Of a stretch of 64,000 nt of DNA, positions 25,327 through 32,890 are shown piece by piece. Source of the stretch: Sphingobium aromaticiconvertens (GTDB taxonomy: Bacteria > Pseudomonadota > Alphaproteobacteria > Sphingomonadales > Sphingomonadaceae); assembly GCF_037154075.1 (NCBI RefSeq), contig NZ_JBANRJ010000001.1, forward strand, positions 3,343,501 to 3,407,500, written 5' to 3'. Position 1 is the first letter of the stretch. Every line of letters starts with the position of its first letter. A program made the position numbers and the translations under genes. The notes beneath the pieces were generated by a model. That model saw nothing but the letters and a program-made list of their open reading frames with translations. It was not told the origin of the DNA and made no database searches.

Positions 25327-26268
25327 ATGAAAACCGAAAGCCAGCTTCCTGAGCACGAACCCGAACACGCAGAATCCCCCACCGCCTATCTTCTCCAGGA
25401 AATGGCACTCTACGGATACCGGCCATACTCCGACGAACCCGATGACCGGCCGCTCCCTGATGCCCGCATCGCCGGCGGCGCCATCGTCGACATCTTCGAC
25501 GCGATGGTCGTGACCTTCATCGACACCCGTCTCGAGCCCGACCTTGAAGACCTGCTCTGGAACCTCACCAACGTCTTCCACCGCGCCGGCGAACGGATCG
25601 AGCGCGAGCTTGACGACAATGAGGTCGCCCAGAAGCGCAGCCAGAAGGAACAGGACGGCTCCGAGGTGAAGTCGGTCGAGCTGGAAACACTTCTGCGCGA
25701 GGGCACGACGATGCTCGAGCGCCGCGACGCGATGGAGTTCTTCCGCGATGGCTGCGCCGACCAGTTCCGCATCCACATCCGCAAACCCTGGACGCCGCGC
25801 TCTGGCTCGAAGGTCAACCGCAAAGCGCTGACCTCGGCGGTCGTCTCCAGCCGGGATTTCGTCAATGCGCGGCAGCGGGCGGAAAAGCAGGTGCTGATCC
25901 CCGCCGGCACGCTGATCGCCTTCAGCTCAGGGCCGACCTTCAACGATCATCGGTTCATCTGGGACCTGCTCGACCGTGTCCACGCCAAACATCCCGAGAT
26001 GGTCCTGGCGCACGGGGCAACGCCGACGGGCGGCGAGAAGATCGCCGCCCTCTGGGCCGATCATCGCAAGGTTCCGCAGATCCCCTTCAAGCCCGACTGG
26101 AACCGGCACAAGAAGGCCGCGCCGTTCAAGCGCAACGATGCGCTGCTGGAAGCCTTGCCCGCCGGCGTTATCATCCTGCCGGGCACCGGCATCCAGGACA
26201 ATCTGCACGACAAGGCCAAAGCGATGGGCATCAAGCGCTGGGACTTCCGGCATCAGGGCGGCGCGTGA
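25327..26268 (+). CDS. DUF2493 (YspA-like SLOG) protein
   Basis: A 313-residue protein. The C-terminal half (about residues 180-305) is a DUF2493/cpYpsA-like SLOG domain: IAFSSGPTFNDHRFIWDLLDRV, VLAHGATPTGGEKIAALWA, and a final PGTGIQDNLHDKAK. SLOG domains bind nucleotide ligands or nucleic acids. The N-terminal half is an acidic helical region with ERIERELDDNEVAQKRSQKEQ. The family is standard in alphaproteobacterial conjugative elements near Toprim and ArdC genes; its function is not established. It is the last backbone gene before the arsenic operon. Confidence 0.75.
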   Translation: MKTESQLPEHEPEHAESPTAYLLQEMALYGYRPYSDEPDDRPLPDARIAGGAIVDIFDAMVVTFIDTRLEPDLEDLLWNLTNVFHRAGERIERELDDNEVAQKRSQKEQDGSEVKSVELETLLREGTTMLERRDAMEFFRDGCADQFRIHIRKPWTPRSGSKVNRKALTSAVVSSRDFVNARQRAEKQVLIPAGTLIAFSSGPTFNDHRFIWDLLDRVHAKHPEMVLAHGATPTGGEKIAALWADHRKVPQIPFKPDWNRHKKAAPFKRNDALLEALPAGVIILPGTGIQDNLHDKAKAMGIKRWDFRHQGGA

Positions 26269-26306
26269 GCGCCGCCCGCCATACGAATCATGGTTGGCCG
26301 AGAACA

Positions 26307-26330
26307 ATATATCTACTAGTCTGGATATAT
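26307..26330 (+). promoter_or_regulatory. Probable ArsR operator overlapping the arsR start codon
   Basis: ATATATC (26307-26313) and GATATAT (26324-26330) form a perfect 7-bp inverted repeat with a 10-bp centre. The right arm includes the first two bases of the arsR ATG at 26329. Position and AT-rich dyad fit an ArsR-family autoregulatory site. Confidence 0.6.
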
Positions 26331-26661
26331 GGAAAACGAATCAGCCATCCTTGCGCTGGGCGCGCTGGCGCAGTCCACGCGGCTCGACACCTTTCGCCTG
26401 CTGGTGCGGCACGAACCGGACGGCCTCGCCGCCGGGGACATCGCCCGCGCGCTCGACGTGCCGCAGAACACCATGTCGGCGCACCTGGCGACGCTGGCGC
26501 GCGCCGGGCTGGTGACGTCGGAGCGGCATAGCCGCTCGATCGTCTACCGCGCCGATCTCGACACGCTGAAGGCGCTCACCCTGTTTCTGGTCAAGGATTG
26601 CTGCGGCGGGCGCGCGGAACTGTGCGAACCGCTGATCGCCGAACTGACGCCCTGCTGCTGA
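26329..26661 (+). CDS. arsR: Arsenic-responsive repressor ArsR
   Basis: A 110-residue ArsR/SmtB winged-helix repressor. The helix-turn-helix is GDIARALDVPQNTMSAHLATL (about 44-64; the central recognition part is VPQNTMSAHL). Metalloid-sensing Cys are at the C-terminus: DCCGG...LC and the terminal PCC, as in ArsR proteins that bind As(III) through late Cys rather than a Cys-x-x-Cys in the DNA-binding helix. First gene of arsR-arsC-acr3-arsH; it should repress the whole operon through the dyad at its start. Confidence 0.9.
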   Translation: MENESAILALGALAQSTRLDTFRLLVRHEPDGLAAGDIARALDVPQNTMSAHLATLARAGLVTSERHSRSIVYRADLDTLKALTLFLVKDCCGGRAELCEPLIAELTPCC

Positions 26662-26672
26662 ACGGACCCGAC

Positions 26673-27104
26673 ATGATCGCACCTAATATCACCATCTGGC
26701 ACAACCCCGACTGCGGCACCTCGCGCAACACGCTGGCGATGATCCGCAACGCCGGGATCGAGCCGCGCATCGTCGAATATCTCAAGACGCCGCCGACGCG
26801 GGAAAAGCTGGCTGCGCTGATCACCGCAGCGGGTCTCGCGCCGCGCGACGTGCTGCGCGCCAAGGGCACACGCTACGAGGGACTGTCTCAGGACGATCCG
26901 GCCTTGGCCGATGAAGCCCTGCTCGATGCGATGATGACGCATCCGATCCTCATCAACCGGCCTTTGGTGGAAACGCCGCTCGGCGTGCGGCTGTGCCGCC
27001 CGTCCGAGGGGGTGCTGGACATCCTGCCCGCAGCCCAGCGCGGCGCCTTCGCCAAGGAAGATGGCGAACAGGTCATCGACGCGTCCGGCAAGCGGATCAG
27101 CTGA
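26673..27104 (+). CDS. arsC: Arsenate reductase ArsC (glutaredoxin-coupled)
   Basis: A 143-residue ArsC of the thioredoxin-fold, glutaredoxin-dependent class. The catalytic Cys is at residue 14 in HNPDCGTSRNTL. The family Arg triad is represented by RNTL, INRPLV and GVRLCRP. It converts arsenate to arsenite for export by the next gene product. It begins 12 bases after arsR and ends 4 bases before acr3. Confidence 0.93.
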   Translation: MIAPNITIWHNPDCGTSRNTLAMIRNAGIEPRIVEYLKTPPTREKLAALITAAGLAPRDVLRAKGTRYEGLSQDDPALADEALLDAMMTHPILINRPLVETPLGVRLCRPSEGVLDILPAAQRGAFAKEDGEQVIDASGKRIS

Positions 27105-27108
27105 ACCA

Positions 27109-28173
27109 ATGGCCACTACTACATCGGCCGCGCCCCCGGCGATCGGCATCTTCGAACGCTATCTGTCGATCTGGGTCGCTCTGTGCATCGTCGCCGGTAT
27201 CGGGCTGGGCTTTGCGCTGCCCGGCCTGTTCGCCGTAATCGCCGAGGCAGAAGTGGCCAACGTCAACCTCGTCGTCGCGGTGCTGATCTGGCTGATGATC
27301 GTGCCGATGCTGCTCAAGATCGATTTCGGCGCGCTCGGGAGCGTGCGCCAGCATTGGAAGGGTGTCGGCGTCACCCTGTTCATCAACTGGGCGGTCAAGC
27401 CCTTCTCGATGGCGCTGCTCGGCACCTTTTTCCTTGGATATCTGTTCGCGCCGCTGCTGCCTGAAGGCGAAATTTCTTCCTATATCGCCGGGCTTATTCT
27501 GCTGGCGGCGGCGCCCTGCACGGCGATGGTGTTCGTCTGGTCCAACCTGTGCGACGGTGACCCCGCCTATACGCTGAGCCAGGTCGCCTTGAACGACCTC
27601 ATCATGGTGTTTGCGTTCGCGCCGCTGGTGGCGCTGCTGCTGGGCGTCGCCGCGATCACCGTGCCTTGGGACACGCTGCTGATCTCGGTCGCGCTCTATA
27701 TCGTCGCCCCGGTAATCGCCGCGCAGATACTCCGCCGTGCGGTGCTGGCCTCGGGCGGGCAATCGGCACTCAATCGGCTGCTGTCCCGGCTCGGTCCGGT
27801 CTCGATGATCGCGCTGCTGGCGACGCTGGTGCTGCTGTTCGGGTTCCAGGGCAAGGCGATCATCGCCCAGCCGCTGGTGATCGCATTGCTCGCGGTGCCG
27901 ATCCTGATCCAGGTCTATTTCAACGCCGGGCTCGCTTATTGGCTGAGCCGCCGTTTCGGCGTGGCGTGGTGCGTCGCCGCGCCATCGGCGTTGATCGGCG
28001 CTTCCAACTTCTTCGAGCTGGCGGTGGCCGCCGCGATCTCGCTGTTTGGGCTCACGTCCGGGGCGGCACTGGCGACCGTGGTCGGCGTATTGGTCGAGGT
28101 GCCGGTGATGCTGTCGGTGGTGGCGATCGTGAAGCGGTCGTGCGGCTGGTATGAGCGGGGTGCCGCCGCATGA
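27109..28173 (+). CDS. acr3: Arsenite efflux transporter ACR3
   Basis: A 354-residue membrane protein with ten hydrophobic segments, the length and topology of ACR3 (BASS superfamily). The catalytic Cys is in [16 protein letters not shown] (TM4, about residue 143) and the conserved Glu in [13 protein letters not shown] (TM9). It exports arsenite using the proton gradient. An in-frame upstream ATG at 27061 lies inside arsC, so 27109 is preferred. arsH overlaps its end by four bases. Confidence 0.93.
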   Translation: MATTTSAAPPAIGIFERYLSIWVALCIVAGIGLGFALPGLFAVIAEAEVANVNLVVAVLIWLMIVPMLLKIDFGALGSVRQHWKGVGVTLFINWAVKPFSMALLGTFFLGYLFAPLLPEGEISSYIAGLILLAAAPCTAMVFVWSNLCDGDPAYTLSQVALNDLIMVFAFAPLVALLLGVAAITVPWDTLLISVALYIVAPVIAAQILRRAVLASGGQSALNRLLSRLGPVSMIALLATLVLLFGFQGKAIIAQPLVIALLAVPILIQVYFNAGLAYWLSRRFGVAWCVAAPSALIGASNFFELAVAAAISLFGLTSGAALATVVGVLVEVPVMLSVVAIVKRSCGWYERGAAA

Positions 28174-28937
28174 GCCGTTTGCGAACCCTGTCCGATCCCG
28201 ATCATCTGCCTGCGCTCGACCCGCGCTATGTCCATGCGCGGGCCGCGCTCGGCCTTGGCGCGGACGCTCCCCCACCCCGCATCCTGCTGCTCTACGGCAG
28301 TTTGCGCGAACGATCCTTCTCGCGCCTCGCGGTCGAGGAAGCGGCGCGGTTGCTGCAATTCTTCGGTGCGGAAACCCGCATCTTCGACCCGTCCGACCTG
28401 CCGCTGCCCGACCAGCACGCCGGCGACGATCATCCCGCCGTCCACGAGTTGCGCGAACTCTCGATGTGGTCGGAAGGGCATGTCTGGTGCAGCCCCGAAC
28501 GCCACGGCCAGATCAGCGGCATCATGAAAACGCAGATCGACCATCTGCCGTTGGAGATGGGCGGGATGCGCCCAACACAGGGCCGCACGCTGGCGGTGAT
28601 GCAGGTGTCAGGCGGCTCGCAGTCGTTCAACGCGGTCAACACCCTGCGCCTGCTTGGCCGCTGGATGCGGATGGTGACGATCCCCAACCAGTCGAGCGTG
28701 GCGACGGCCTACAAGGAGTTCGACGAGGACGGGCGCATGAAGCCGTCTAGCTATTATGACCGGATCGTCGATGTGATGGAGGAACTGGTGCGGTTCACGG
28801 TGTTGCTCCGACCTCATGCCGGCCAGCTCGTCGACCGCTATTCGGAGCGTAAGGCGGCGGGCGTGTCGGTCGATCCGGCGACGGACCTGTCGACGATCGC
28901 GATCGGGCAGACCGCTACGCCCGTTCAGCAGGCATAA
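28170..28937 (+). CDS. arsH: NADPH-dependent FMN oxidoreductase ArsH
   Basis: A 255-residue flavodoxin-like ArsH. FMN-binding motif [13 protein letters not shown] is at about 40-52; [20 protein letters not shown] and [12 protein letters not shown] match the family. ArsH oxidises trivalent organoarsenicals and has quinone/azo reductase activity. It ends the arsenic operon, which sits as cargo between the DUF2493 and DUF736 backbone genes. Confidence 0.92.
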   Translation: MSRLRTLSDPDHLPALDPRYVHARAALGLGADAPPPRILLLYGSLRERSFSRLAVEEAARLLQFFGAETRIFDPSDLPLPDQHAGDDHPAVHELRELSMWSEGHVWCSPERHGQISGIMKTQIDHLPLEMGGMRPTQGRTLAVMQVSGGSQSFNAVNTLRLLGRWMRMVTIPNQSSVATAYKEFDEDGRMKPSSYYDRIVDVMEELVRFTVLLRPHAGQLVDRYSERKAAGVSVDPATDLSTIAIGQTATPVQQA

Positions 28938-28941
28938 CGGG

Positions 28942-28981
28942 GATTTACGCTTCTAAGGATTTACGCCTTTACGCTTTTGCT
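28942..28981 (-). repeat. Phased octamer array C
   Basis: Non-coding, 5 bases after arsH. Plus-strand units are GATTTACG, CTTCTAAG, GATTTACG, CCTTTACG, CTTTTGCT; the minus strand gives CGTAAATC twice. Same 8-bp register as arrays A, B and D. Confidence 0.6.
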
Positions 28982-29055
28982 GTTCGCCTCCTTTTGCCAG
29001 TGGAAAGAACCGACCTAGCGGGGACCAAGCTGCTCGTTGCGATCCTGGCTTCGGG

Positions 29056-29187
29056 CTACAGATTGAACCTCTCCAACAGCACGCGCCGTTGCGACACCGG
29101 ATGCGCGTCGATCTCCAGAGCCACGAACCGACCCCGGTATTCGACGACCATGTCCGGGCAGTAGCGATTCCAGGCCTGCGCCATCAT
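29056..29187 (-). pseudogene. Possible gene remnant (43 codons)
   Basis: A minus-strand frame MMAQAWNRYCPDMVVEYRGR with a tail VALEIDAHPVSQRRVLLERFNL and a stop. An in-frame stop lies four codons before the first Met, and no clear ribosome site is seen. The protein-like composition suggests the end of a broken gene near the right edge of the arsenic cargo. I do not recognise the family. Confidence 0.3.
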
Positions 29188-29477
29188 CGTCAGGCCGATG
29201 CGCTAACTCGGCCGTCAGGCATTTCCCATGGGTCGCGGTGCGTCAGACCGCCTGGACCGTGACGCCAGAATCGAGGGCGCGACGGCGCCAGTCACCGTCA
29301 GCCCGGTCAGATTGGAGGGGCCACAAACGTCGTTCCCCCAACGGCTGCTTTAGACCAACCCCTATTCATGCCGCCCTTGTAGGCAACCGCCCGCCTAGTG
29401 CCGCCAACCCCGCAAGGGGGTTCCCCTGCGCTTTGCTCCGGTGACGGCGGCGTTCGCCCGCCTCCTTCAGCGTCATC

Positions 29478-29490
29478 GGGGATGGTCCCC
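29478..29490 (+). promoter_or_regulatory. GGGGATGGTCCCC hairpin upstream of the DUF736 gene
   Basis: Core dyad extended by TC/GA (29476-29492) to a 7-bp stem. It ends 23 bases before the ATG at 29514. Confidence 0.6.
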
Positions 29491-29513
29491 GAGCAACCGA
29501 AGGAACAGACATC

Positions 29514-29834
29514 ATGGCCACCATCGCAAACCTCACCCAGAAGCAGGACGGCAGCCTGGAAGGCACGCTCGCCACCCTCAACGTCACCGCCCAGATCGCG
29601 GTGATCCAGAACACCCGCAAGACCAAGGAAAACGAGCCTGACTTCCGGATCATCAGCCGCAAGAACGGCTTCGAGCTGGGCGCCGGCTGGAACCGCTTCT
29701 CCCAGAACACGGGGGCGGAATACATCTCAGTCTCGCTCTCGGCTCCCGAGTTCGGAACCATCTACGGCAACGTCGCTCCGGCCCCCGGCGACGACCCTCT
29801 GAAGAAGGTCATCATCTGGAACCCGCCGAGCTGA
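29514..29834 (+). CDS. DUF736 family protein
   Basis: A 106-residue DUF736 protein. It starts MATIANLTQKQDGSLEGTL and has the family pattern PDFRIISRKNGFELGAGWNR followed by YISVSLSAPEFG. DUF736 proteins are small soluble proteins found on most alphaproteobacterial conjugative elements; function unknown. A second family member is at 35919-36254, before the relaxase. A strong terminator follows. Confidence 0.85.
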   Translation: MATIANLTQKQDGSLEGTLATLNVTAQIAVIQNTRKTKENEPDFRIISRKNGFELGAGWNRFSQNTGAEYISVSLSAPEFGTIYGNVAPAPGDDPLKKVIIWNPPS

Positions 29835-29844
29835 TCGCCACCCC

Positions 29845-29877
29845 GAGCCGGCCTCGCCCCCGCGAGGCCGGCTCTTT
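29845..29877 (+). terminator. Rho-independent terminator after the DUF736 gene
   Basis: GAGCCGGCCTCGC / GCGAGGCCGGCTC, 13-bp perfect stem with a 4-base loop, then TTT. Confidence 0.8.
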
Positions 29878-29903
29878 CCTTACCACTGGCAAAAGGGGCG
29901 ATC

Positions 29904-30212
29904 ATGAGCCGCCACGTCATCACCGTCAGCACCGAGACCGCGACCGACGATAACGCCGTCGTGGGCTACGACCCGCCGCTTCGCACCCACTTCATCCAAG
30001 GGTTCGAATATCCGAAGACTGAGCAGCCAGTCCTCTGGCTCGGCACGCGCCTTGAGCAATATCCGACCTTGCTGATGCTGCTCGCCGATCTCGATGCCCG
30101 CGGCTACCAGATCGACGGCCTCACCGTCGACACCATGGCCGACATGGGCGCGGAGGCGTCCCGCCCTTCGTCGCCAAGCCTTGTCGAGCGATACGGCTGG
30201 CCGCTCCGATAA
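29904..30212 (+). CDS. Hypothetical protein (102 aa), DUF5983-like
   Basis: A small soluble protein starting MSRHVITVSTETATDDNAVV. It contains FEYPKTEQPVLWLGTRLEQYPT, then LADLDARGYQIDGLT. It may belong to the DUF5983 type seen next to DUF736 genes, but I am not certain. It sits between two structured leaders in the element's small-gene run. Confidence 0.55.
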   Translation: MSRHVITVSTETATDDNAVVGYDPPLRTHFIQGFEYPKTEQPVLWLGTRLEQYPTLLMLLADLDARGYQIDGLTVDTMADMGAEASRPSSPSLVERYGWPLR

Positions 30213-30644
30213 GCCCGAACAGCGGCGGCGCCGATGCGTCGCCGCTGACTTCCCTGTGCGAACCGTCTCCTCCTCACGTCCCGTAGTTCGGCCTCTGGTC
30301 GACAACCGGGGTCGCCGCCCCATTCGGCAGCCGACGCATCAAACCTGAAAATGTCGGCTCAACGCTGGTTGGGAGCGCTCGCGCGTGCCCGAGAGGCCAG
30401 GGTCCGGCAACGGCGGTCAGGTGCGGCAGGTCAAGCAGCTCCTGACCGCCGGGGAGCCACCCCGCTCTTTGAGGCTCATTCCTTGGTCCGGCGCATGGCC
30501 TGACGCCATCAACCCGTAAAGGGTCCGCTTACGCTGCGCGTGCGGCCTTCAGGCTGCGCCTGTGCGGTGATCGCGGCCATGCGCCCGACACTTCGGGAGC
30601 CTGTCGAGCGGGGATGGTCCCCGCCTCTGAGACAGGAGCCGAAA
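30213..30644. other. 430-bp structured leader region
   Basis: No gene. It contains GGTCCGGCAACGGCGG (30401-30416, also at 25128), a perfect 11-bp inverted repeat CGGCGGTCAGG / CCTGACCGCCG (30411-30421 and 30441-30451) and the GGGGATGGTCCCC hairpin at 30610. The combination suggests a regulatory leader for the small gene that follows. Confidence 0.55.
30610..30622 (+). promoter_or_regulatory. GGGGATGGTCCCC hairpin upstream of a 56-residue gene
   Basis: Core dyad extended by GC/GC (30608-30624). It ends 22 bases before the ATG at 30645. Confidence 0.6.
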
Positions 30645-30815
30645 ATGTCCAACTCCCTGAAAACCGCCCAAGCCTATGCCTGGAGCCTCGCGCGCAGTCT
30701 CATGGTCTGCATTATCGTATTTCGCGCCGAGAACGGCATGTTCGGCGCCATGCCGGCTACCGAATGGGACGGCGATCCCGAGAGCGTCATCCGCGAGGTC
30801 GATCCTTTCGTCTGA
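30645..30815 (+). CDS. Small hypothetical protein (56 aa)
   Basis: MSNSLKTAQAYAWSLARSLM begins the product, with a hydrophobic VCIIVFRA stretch and an acidic end (EWDGDPESVIREVDPFV). An AGGAG ribosome site and the shared GGGGATGGTCCCC leader support expression. No family is recognised; its conserved leader suggests that it belongs to the element's coordinated gene set. Confidence 0.5.
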   Translation: MSNSLKTAQAYAWSLARSLMVCIIVFRAENGMFGAMPATEWDGDPESVIREVDPFV

Positions 30816-30912
30816 TGCGACAAATAATCTGCCTGGAGCTCAGTCGGCAAGGTTGGCGCCTCTGTCGGCGCCCGCTGCGATATTGGCCGATGTTCACGCC
30901 TGAAAGTTACAG

Positions 30913-31140
30913 CTAACCTTCCTCGATCTCGGCGACCAGATCGACAGGCTTTGCGCCAAGCGCCGACGCCAGATGAAAGAGCGTGACCACGGTTGGATTG
31001 CGCAGTCCGCGCTCCAGATCGCTCACATATTGCTGGGTGACGCCCGAAATCTCGGCATAACGCTCCTGGGTGAAACCTTTCTCCCGTCTCAGTCTCGCAA
31101 AGTTCAGGCCCACAAGCCGACGCATATCCATGCGTGCCAC
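30913..31140 (-). CDS. XRE-family helix-turn-helix regulator
   Basis: A 75-residue protein that is almost entirely one Cro/CI-type helix-turn-helix domain (LRREKGFTQERYAEISGVTQ, QYVSDLERGLRNPTVVTL). It is transcribed leftward, divergent from the DUF2285 gene at 31278. The AT-rich interval between them has two short dyads, GATACACACTATC (31148-31160) and TTATCCCCTATAA (31165-31177), which are candidate operators. In Tn4371-like and sphingomonad elements such small XRE proteins control the divergent transfer and maintenance genes. Confidence 0.85.
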   Translation of the reverse strand: MARMDMRRLVGLNFARLRREKGFTQERYAEISGVTQQYVSDLERGLRNPTVVTLFHLASALGAKPVDLVAEIEEG

Positions 31141-31147
31141 GCTGGAC

Positions 31148-31177
31148 GATACACACTATCGGGTTTATCCCCTATAA
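31148..31177. promoter_or_regulatory. Candidate operators between the XRE gene and DUF2285 gene
   Basis: GATA-CACAC-TATC and TTAT-CCCCT-ATAA, two 13-bp dyads four bases apart in the divergent AT-rich promoter region. Confidence 0.35.
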
Positions 31178-31277
31178 GATGTATTCCGCGAGAGCGACGC
31201 GCAGCGTTTCACGATCGAACGCTAGGGAGCCGAGTCGTATTGTTGAGCGTATTGACTTTGGGGCTAGGGAGATGCCC

Positions 31278-31556
31278 ATGAAAACACCACCGCTCGACCC
31301 CGATGTCATGGATACGGCCCCTGATTCCGCCGTTCTCACCCCCTATGACGAAGATCATCTCATCACCTATCTTCGCCTGCTGGATGCCGAGAGTGATGAC
31401 GCGGACTGGACCGAAGTTGCTCGCGTCATCCTGCACATCGATCCCGACAAGGAGCCGGATCGCGCGCGCGCAGCATGGACCACGCATCTCGCACGCGCGC
31501 ACTGGTTGGCCAAATCCGGCTACAAACACTTGCTGCGCGGGGGGCCGCCGAACTGA
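31278..31556 (+). CDS. DUF2285-like protein (short form)
   Basis: A 92-residue protein with DEDHLITYLRLLDAESDDADW, then WTEVARVILHIDP and ARAHWLAKSGYKHLLRGG. This is the helical DUF2285 core found in element-encoded regulators. A GGGAG ribosome site precedes the chosen ATG; another in-frame ATG lies six bases upstream. A second DUF2285 domain is at 31960-32481. The family is probably DNA-related, but no function is proven. Confidence 0.7.
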   Translation: MKTPPLDPDVMDTAPDSAVLTPYDEDHLITYLRLLDAESDDADWTEVARVILHIDPDKEPDRARAAWTTHLARAHWLAKSGYKHLLRGGPPN

Positions 31557-31700
31557 ACCGGCTACCATTGCGCCGGTTCCGCCATCTCCTTTGGTGATAG
31601 CGTCATGACCGCTGCCCGGCTGGTCAAATACACGTCACACGCGAAGCTTCCGCCCTTGTGCCGCGACGCATGAAGCGCGGCCCTTTTGGGAGGTGGCGCA

Positions 31701-31898
31701 ATGCACAAGACAGACTGGCGCTCTCCGGCGGAATATCGGCCCCTGCAACACTATGACCGCGCCGGTTTCGCCTGGGAGATTGTTCGACGTAATCAGGACT
31801 ATTGCCGTGAATACCGGCGCATCCAGCGCATGAAACCGCCAGATCCCGTTGTGATCGAGCGGTTCGTCAAACGCTGGGGGTTACGATTTCGGTGCTGA
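31701..31898 (+). CDS. DUF6499-like N-terminal domain of a frameshifted regulator
   Basis: A 65-residue frame, MHKTDWRSPAEYRPLQHYDR, then AGFAWEIVRRNQDYCREYRR and a stop after WGLRFRC. This is the DUF6499 (transcriptional regulator) domain that in related elements is fused to a DUF2285 domain. Reading one base off from about 31893 continues ADPKIDF...FIFWTPEVLPTV straight into the next frame. The break is therefore probably a one-base frameshift (mutation, sequencing error or programmed). Ribosome site GGGAGG precedes the ATG. Confidence 0.65.
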   Translation: MHKTDWRSPAEYRPLQHYDRAGFAWEIVRRNQDYCREYRRIQRMKPPDPVVIERFVKRWGLRFRC

Positions 31899-31959
31899 CC
31901 CGAAAATAGACTTCAAACGACAATTCATTTTCTGGACCCCGGAGGTTCTACCGACCGTA

Positions 31960-32481
31960 TTGCATATCCAGGCTGTCCGGCCGGAGATGACGGTCTATCC
32001 GCTCGATCCGGACGAGCTGCTGGCTGCGGGGATCGTTCATCGCGGTGTGGCAAGTCAGGACGCCAGCATCATCGGGCCGAATGCGCTCCACCGGCTATGG
32101 CTCGACGGCTACGACACCGGCACGATGGCCGTGACCCTGCCGCTCGATCTTGTTTATGACGACCGGGCTGCCGCCGCGATGCGTCTCTGGCGGACCCTGA
32201 AGGGGCTGAAGCCTGGCTCGGAACCCATGCCGCTCAGCGACTATGCGCGCGGCCAGCTCATCCTCGCGATACGGCTGCTCGACGCCGAACATAGCGGCGC
32301 CACCGAGCGTGAGATGGCGCAGGCCATCCTTAAAACCAGCGCCCGTGATCGGCGGACATGGCTGGCGACCGAGCACCGCTCCAGACTGCGGCGTCTGCTC
32401 GCCAAGGCACGCGCATTGCTGGCTGGAGGCTATTTCCAGTTGTTGTCGCCGCCGCCGCGCCGGCCTCGGCGAAAGCCGTAA
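31960..32481 (+). CDS. DUF2285 domain, C-terminal part of the frameshifted regulator
   Basis: Open frame whose recognisable protein begins upstream of its first usable start (FIFWTPEVLPTV from about 31925), continuing LHIQAVRPEMTVYPL. The DUF2285 core is DYARGQLILAIRLLDAEHSG and GGYFQLLSPPPRRP. As a separate gene it would have to start at TTG 31960 without a clear ribosome site. It is best read as the second half of the gene starting at 31701. Confidence 0.6.
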   Translation: MHIQAVRPEMTVYPLDPDELLAAGIVHRGVASQDASIIGPNALHRLWLDGYDTGTMAVTLPLDLVYDDRAAAAMRLWRTLKGLKPGSEPMPLSDYARGQLILAIRLLDAEHSGATEREMAQAILKTSARDRRTWLATEHRSRLRRLLAKARALLAGGYFQLLSPPPRRPRRKP

Positions 32482-32594
32482 TAATTATACCCCCTTAAAG
32501 TCGACACTCCCCTCACGCTGTCGCGCTTCGCCAACCTGTCCTCCGACCCGCTGACGGCCACCGCCGTCCGCCAAGATGCTCGGAAGGCTTGTTC

Positions 32595-32882
32595 ATGCAC
32601 CCGAATACCGACTTCGCCGCGCTCCCCCCATCGCAGTTTCTGCGCACGCCGGATGCCGGGAGGTTTCTCGGACTTTCGCCGCGCACCCTCGAAAAGCACC
32701 GGACCTACGGGACCGGCCCGACCTATCGCAAACTTGGCGGCCGCATCGTCTACCGTGTCGATGATCTGCGCAAATGGGCCGATCGCGGCCTGCGCAGCTC
32801 AACCTCTGATCCGGGCACCGGGACAGTCTTCGCCGCACGCCCCCTCACGCCCGAGGAAATGTCCTCGGCCAGCGGACGCTGA
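32595..32882 (+). CDS. AlpA/excisionase-type helix-turn-helix protein
   Basis: A 95-residue protein with a MerR-like/AlpA helix-turn-helix: RTPDAGRFLGLSPRTLEKHR, GTGPTYRKLGGRIVYRVDDL, RKWAD. Such proteins act as recombination directionality factors or regulators. GGAAGG precedes the chosen ATG. It lies 8 bases before repA and probably shares its transcript. It could help excision by the integrase at 56808, or regulate repA. Confidence 0.75.
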   Translation: MHPNTDFAALPPSQFLRTPDAGRFLGLSPRTLEKHRTYGTGPTYRKLGGRIVYRVDDLRKWADRGLRSSTSDPGTGTVFAARPLTPEEMSSASGR

Positions 32883-32890
32883 CCCTCGAC

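Larger units (their letters stand above)
28982..29513. other. Gap after the arsenic operon
   Basis: It holds a small minus-strand reading frame (29056-29187) and the leader of the DUF736 gene. Nothing else is supported. The right part is GC-rich and includes CCCCGCAAGGGGG-like inverted sequence near 29409-29424. Confidence 0.5.
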
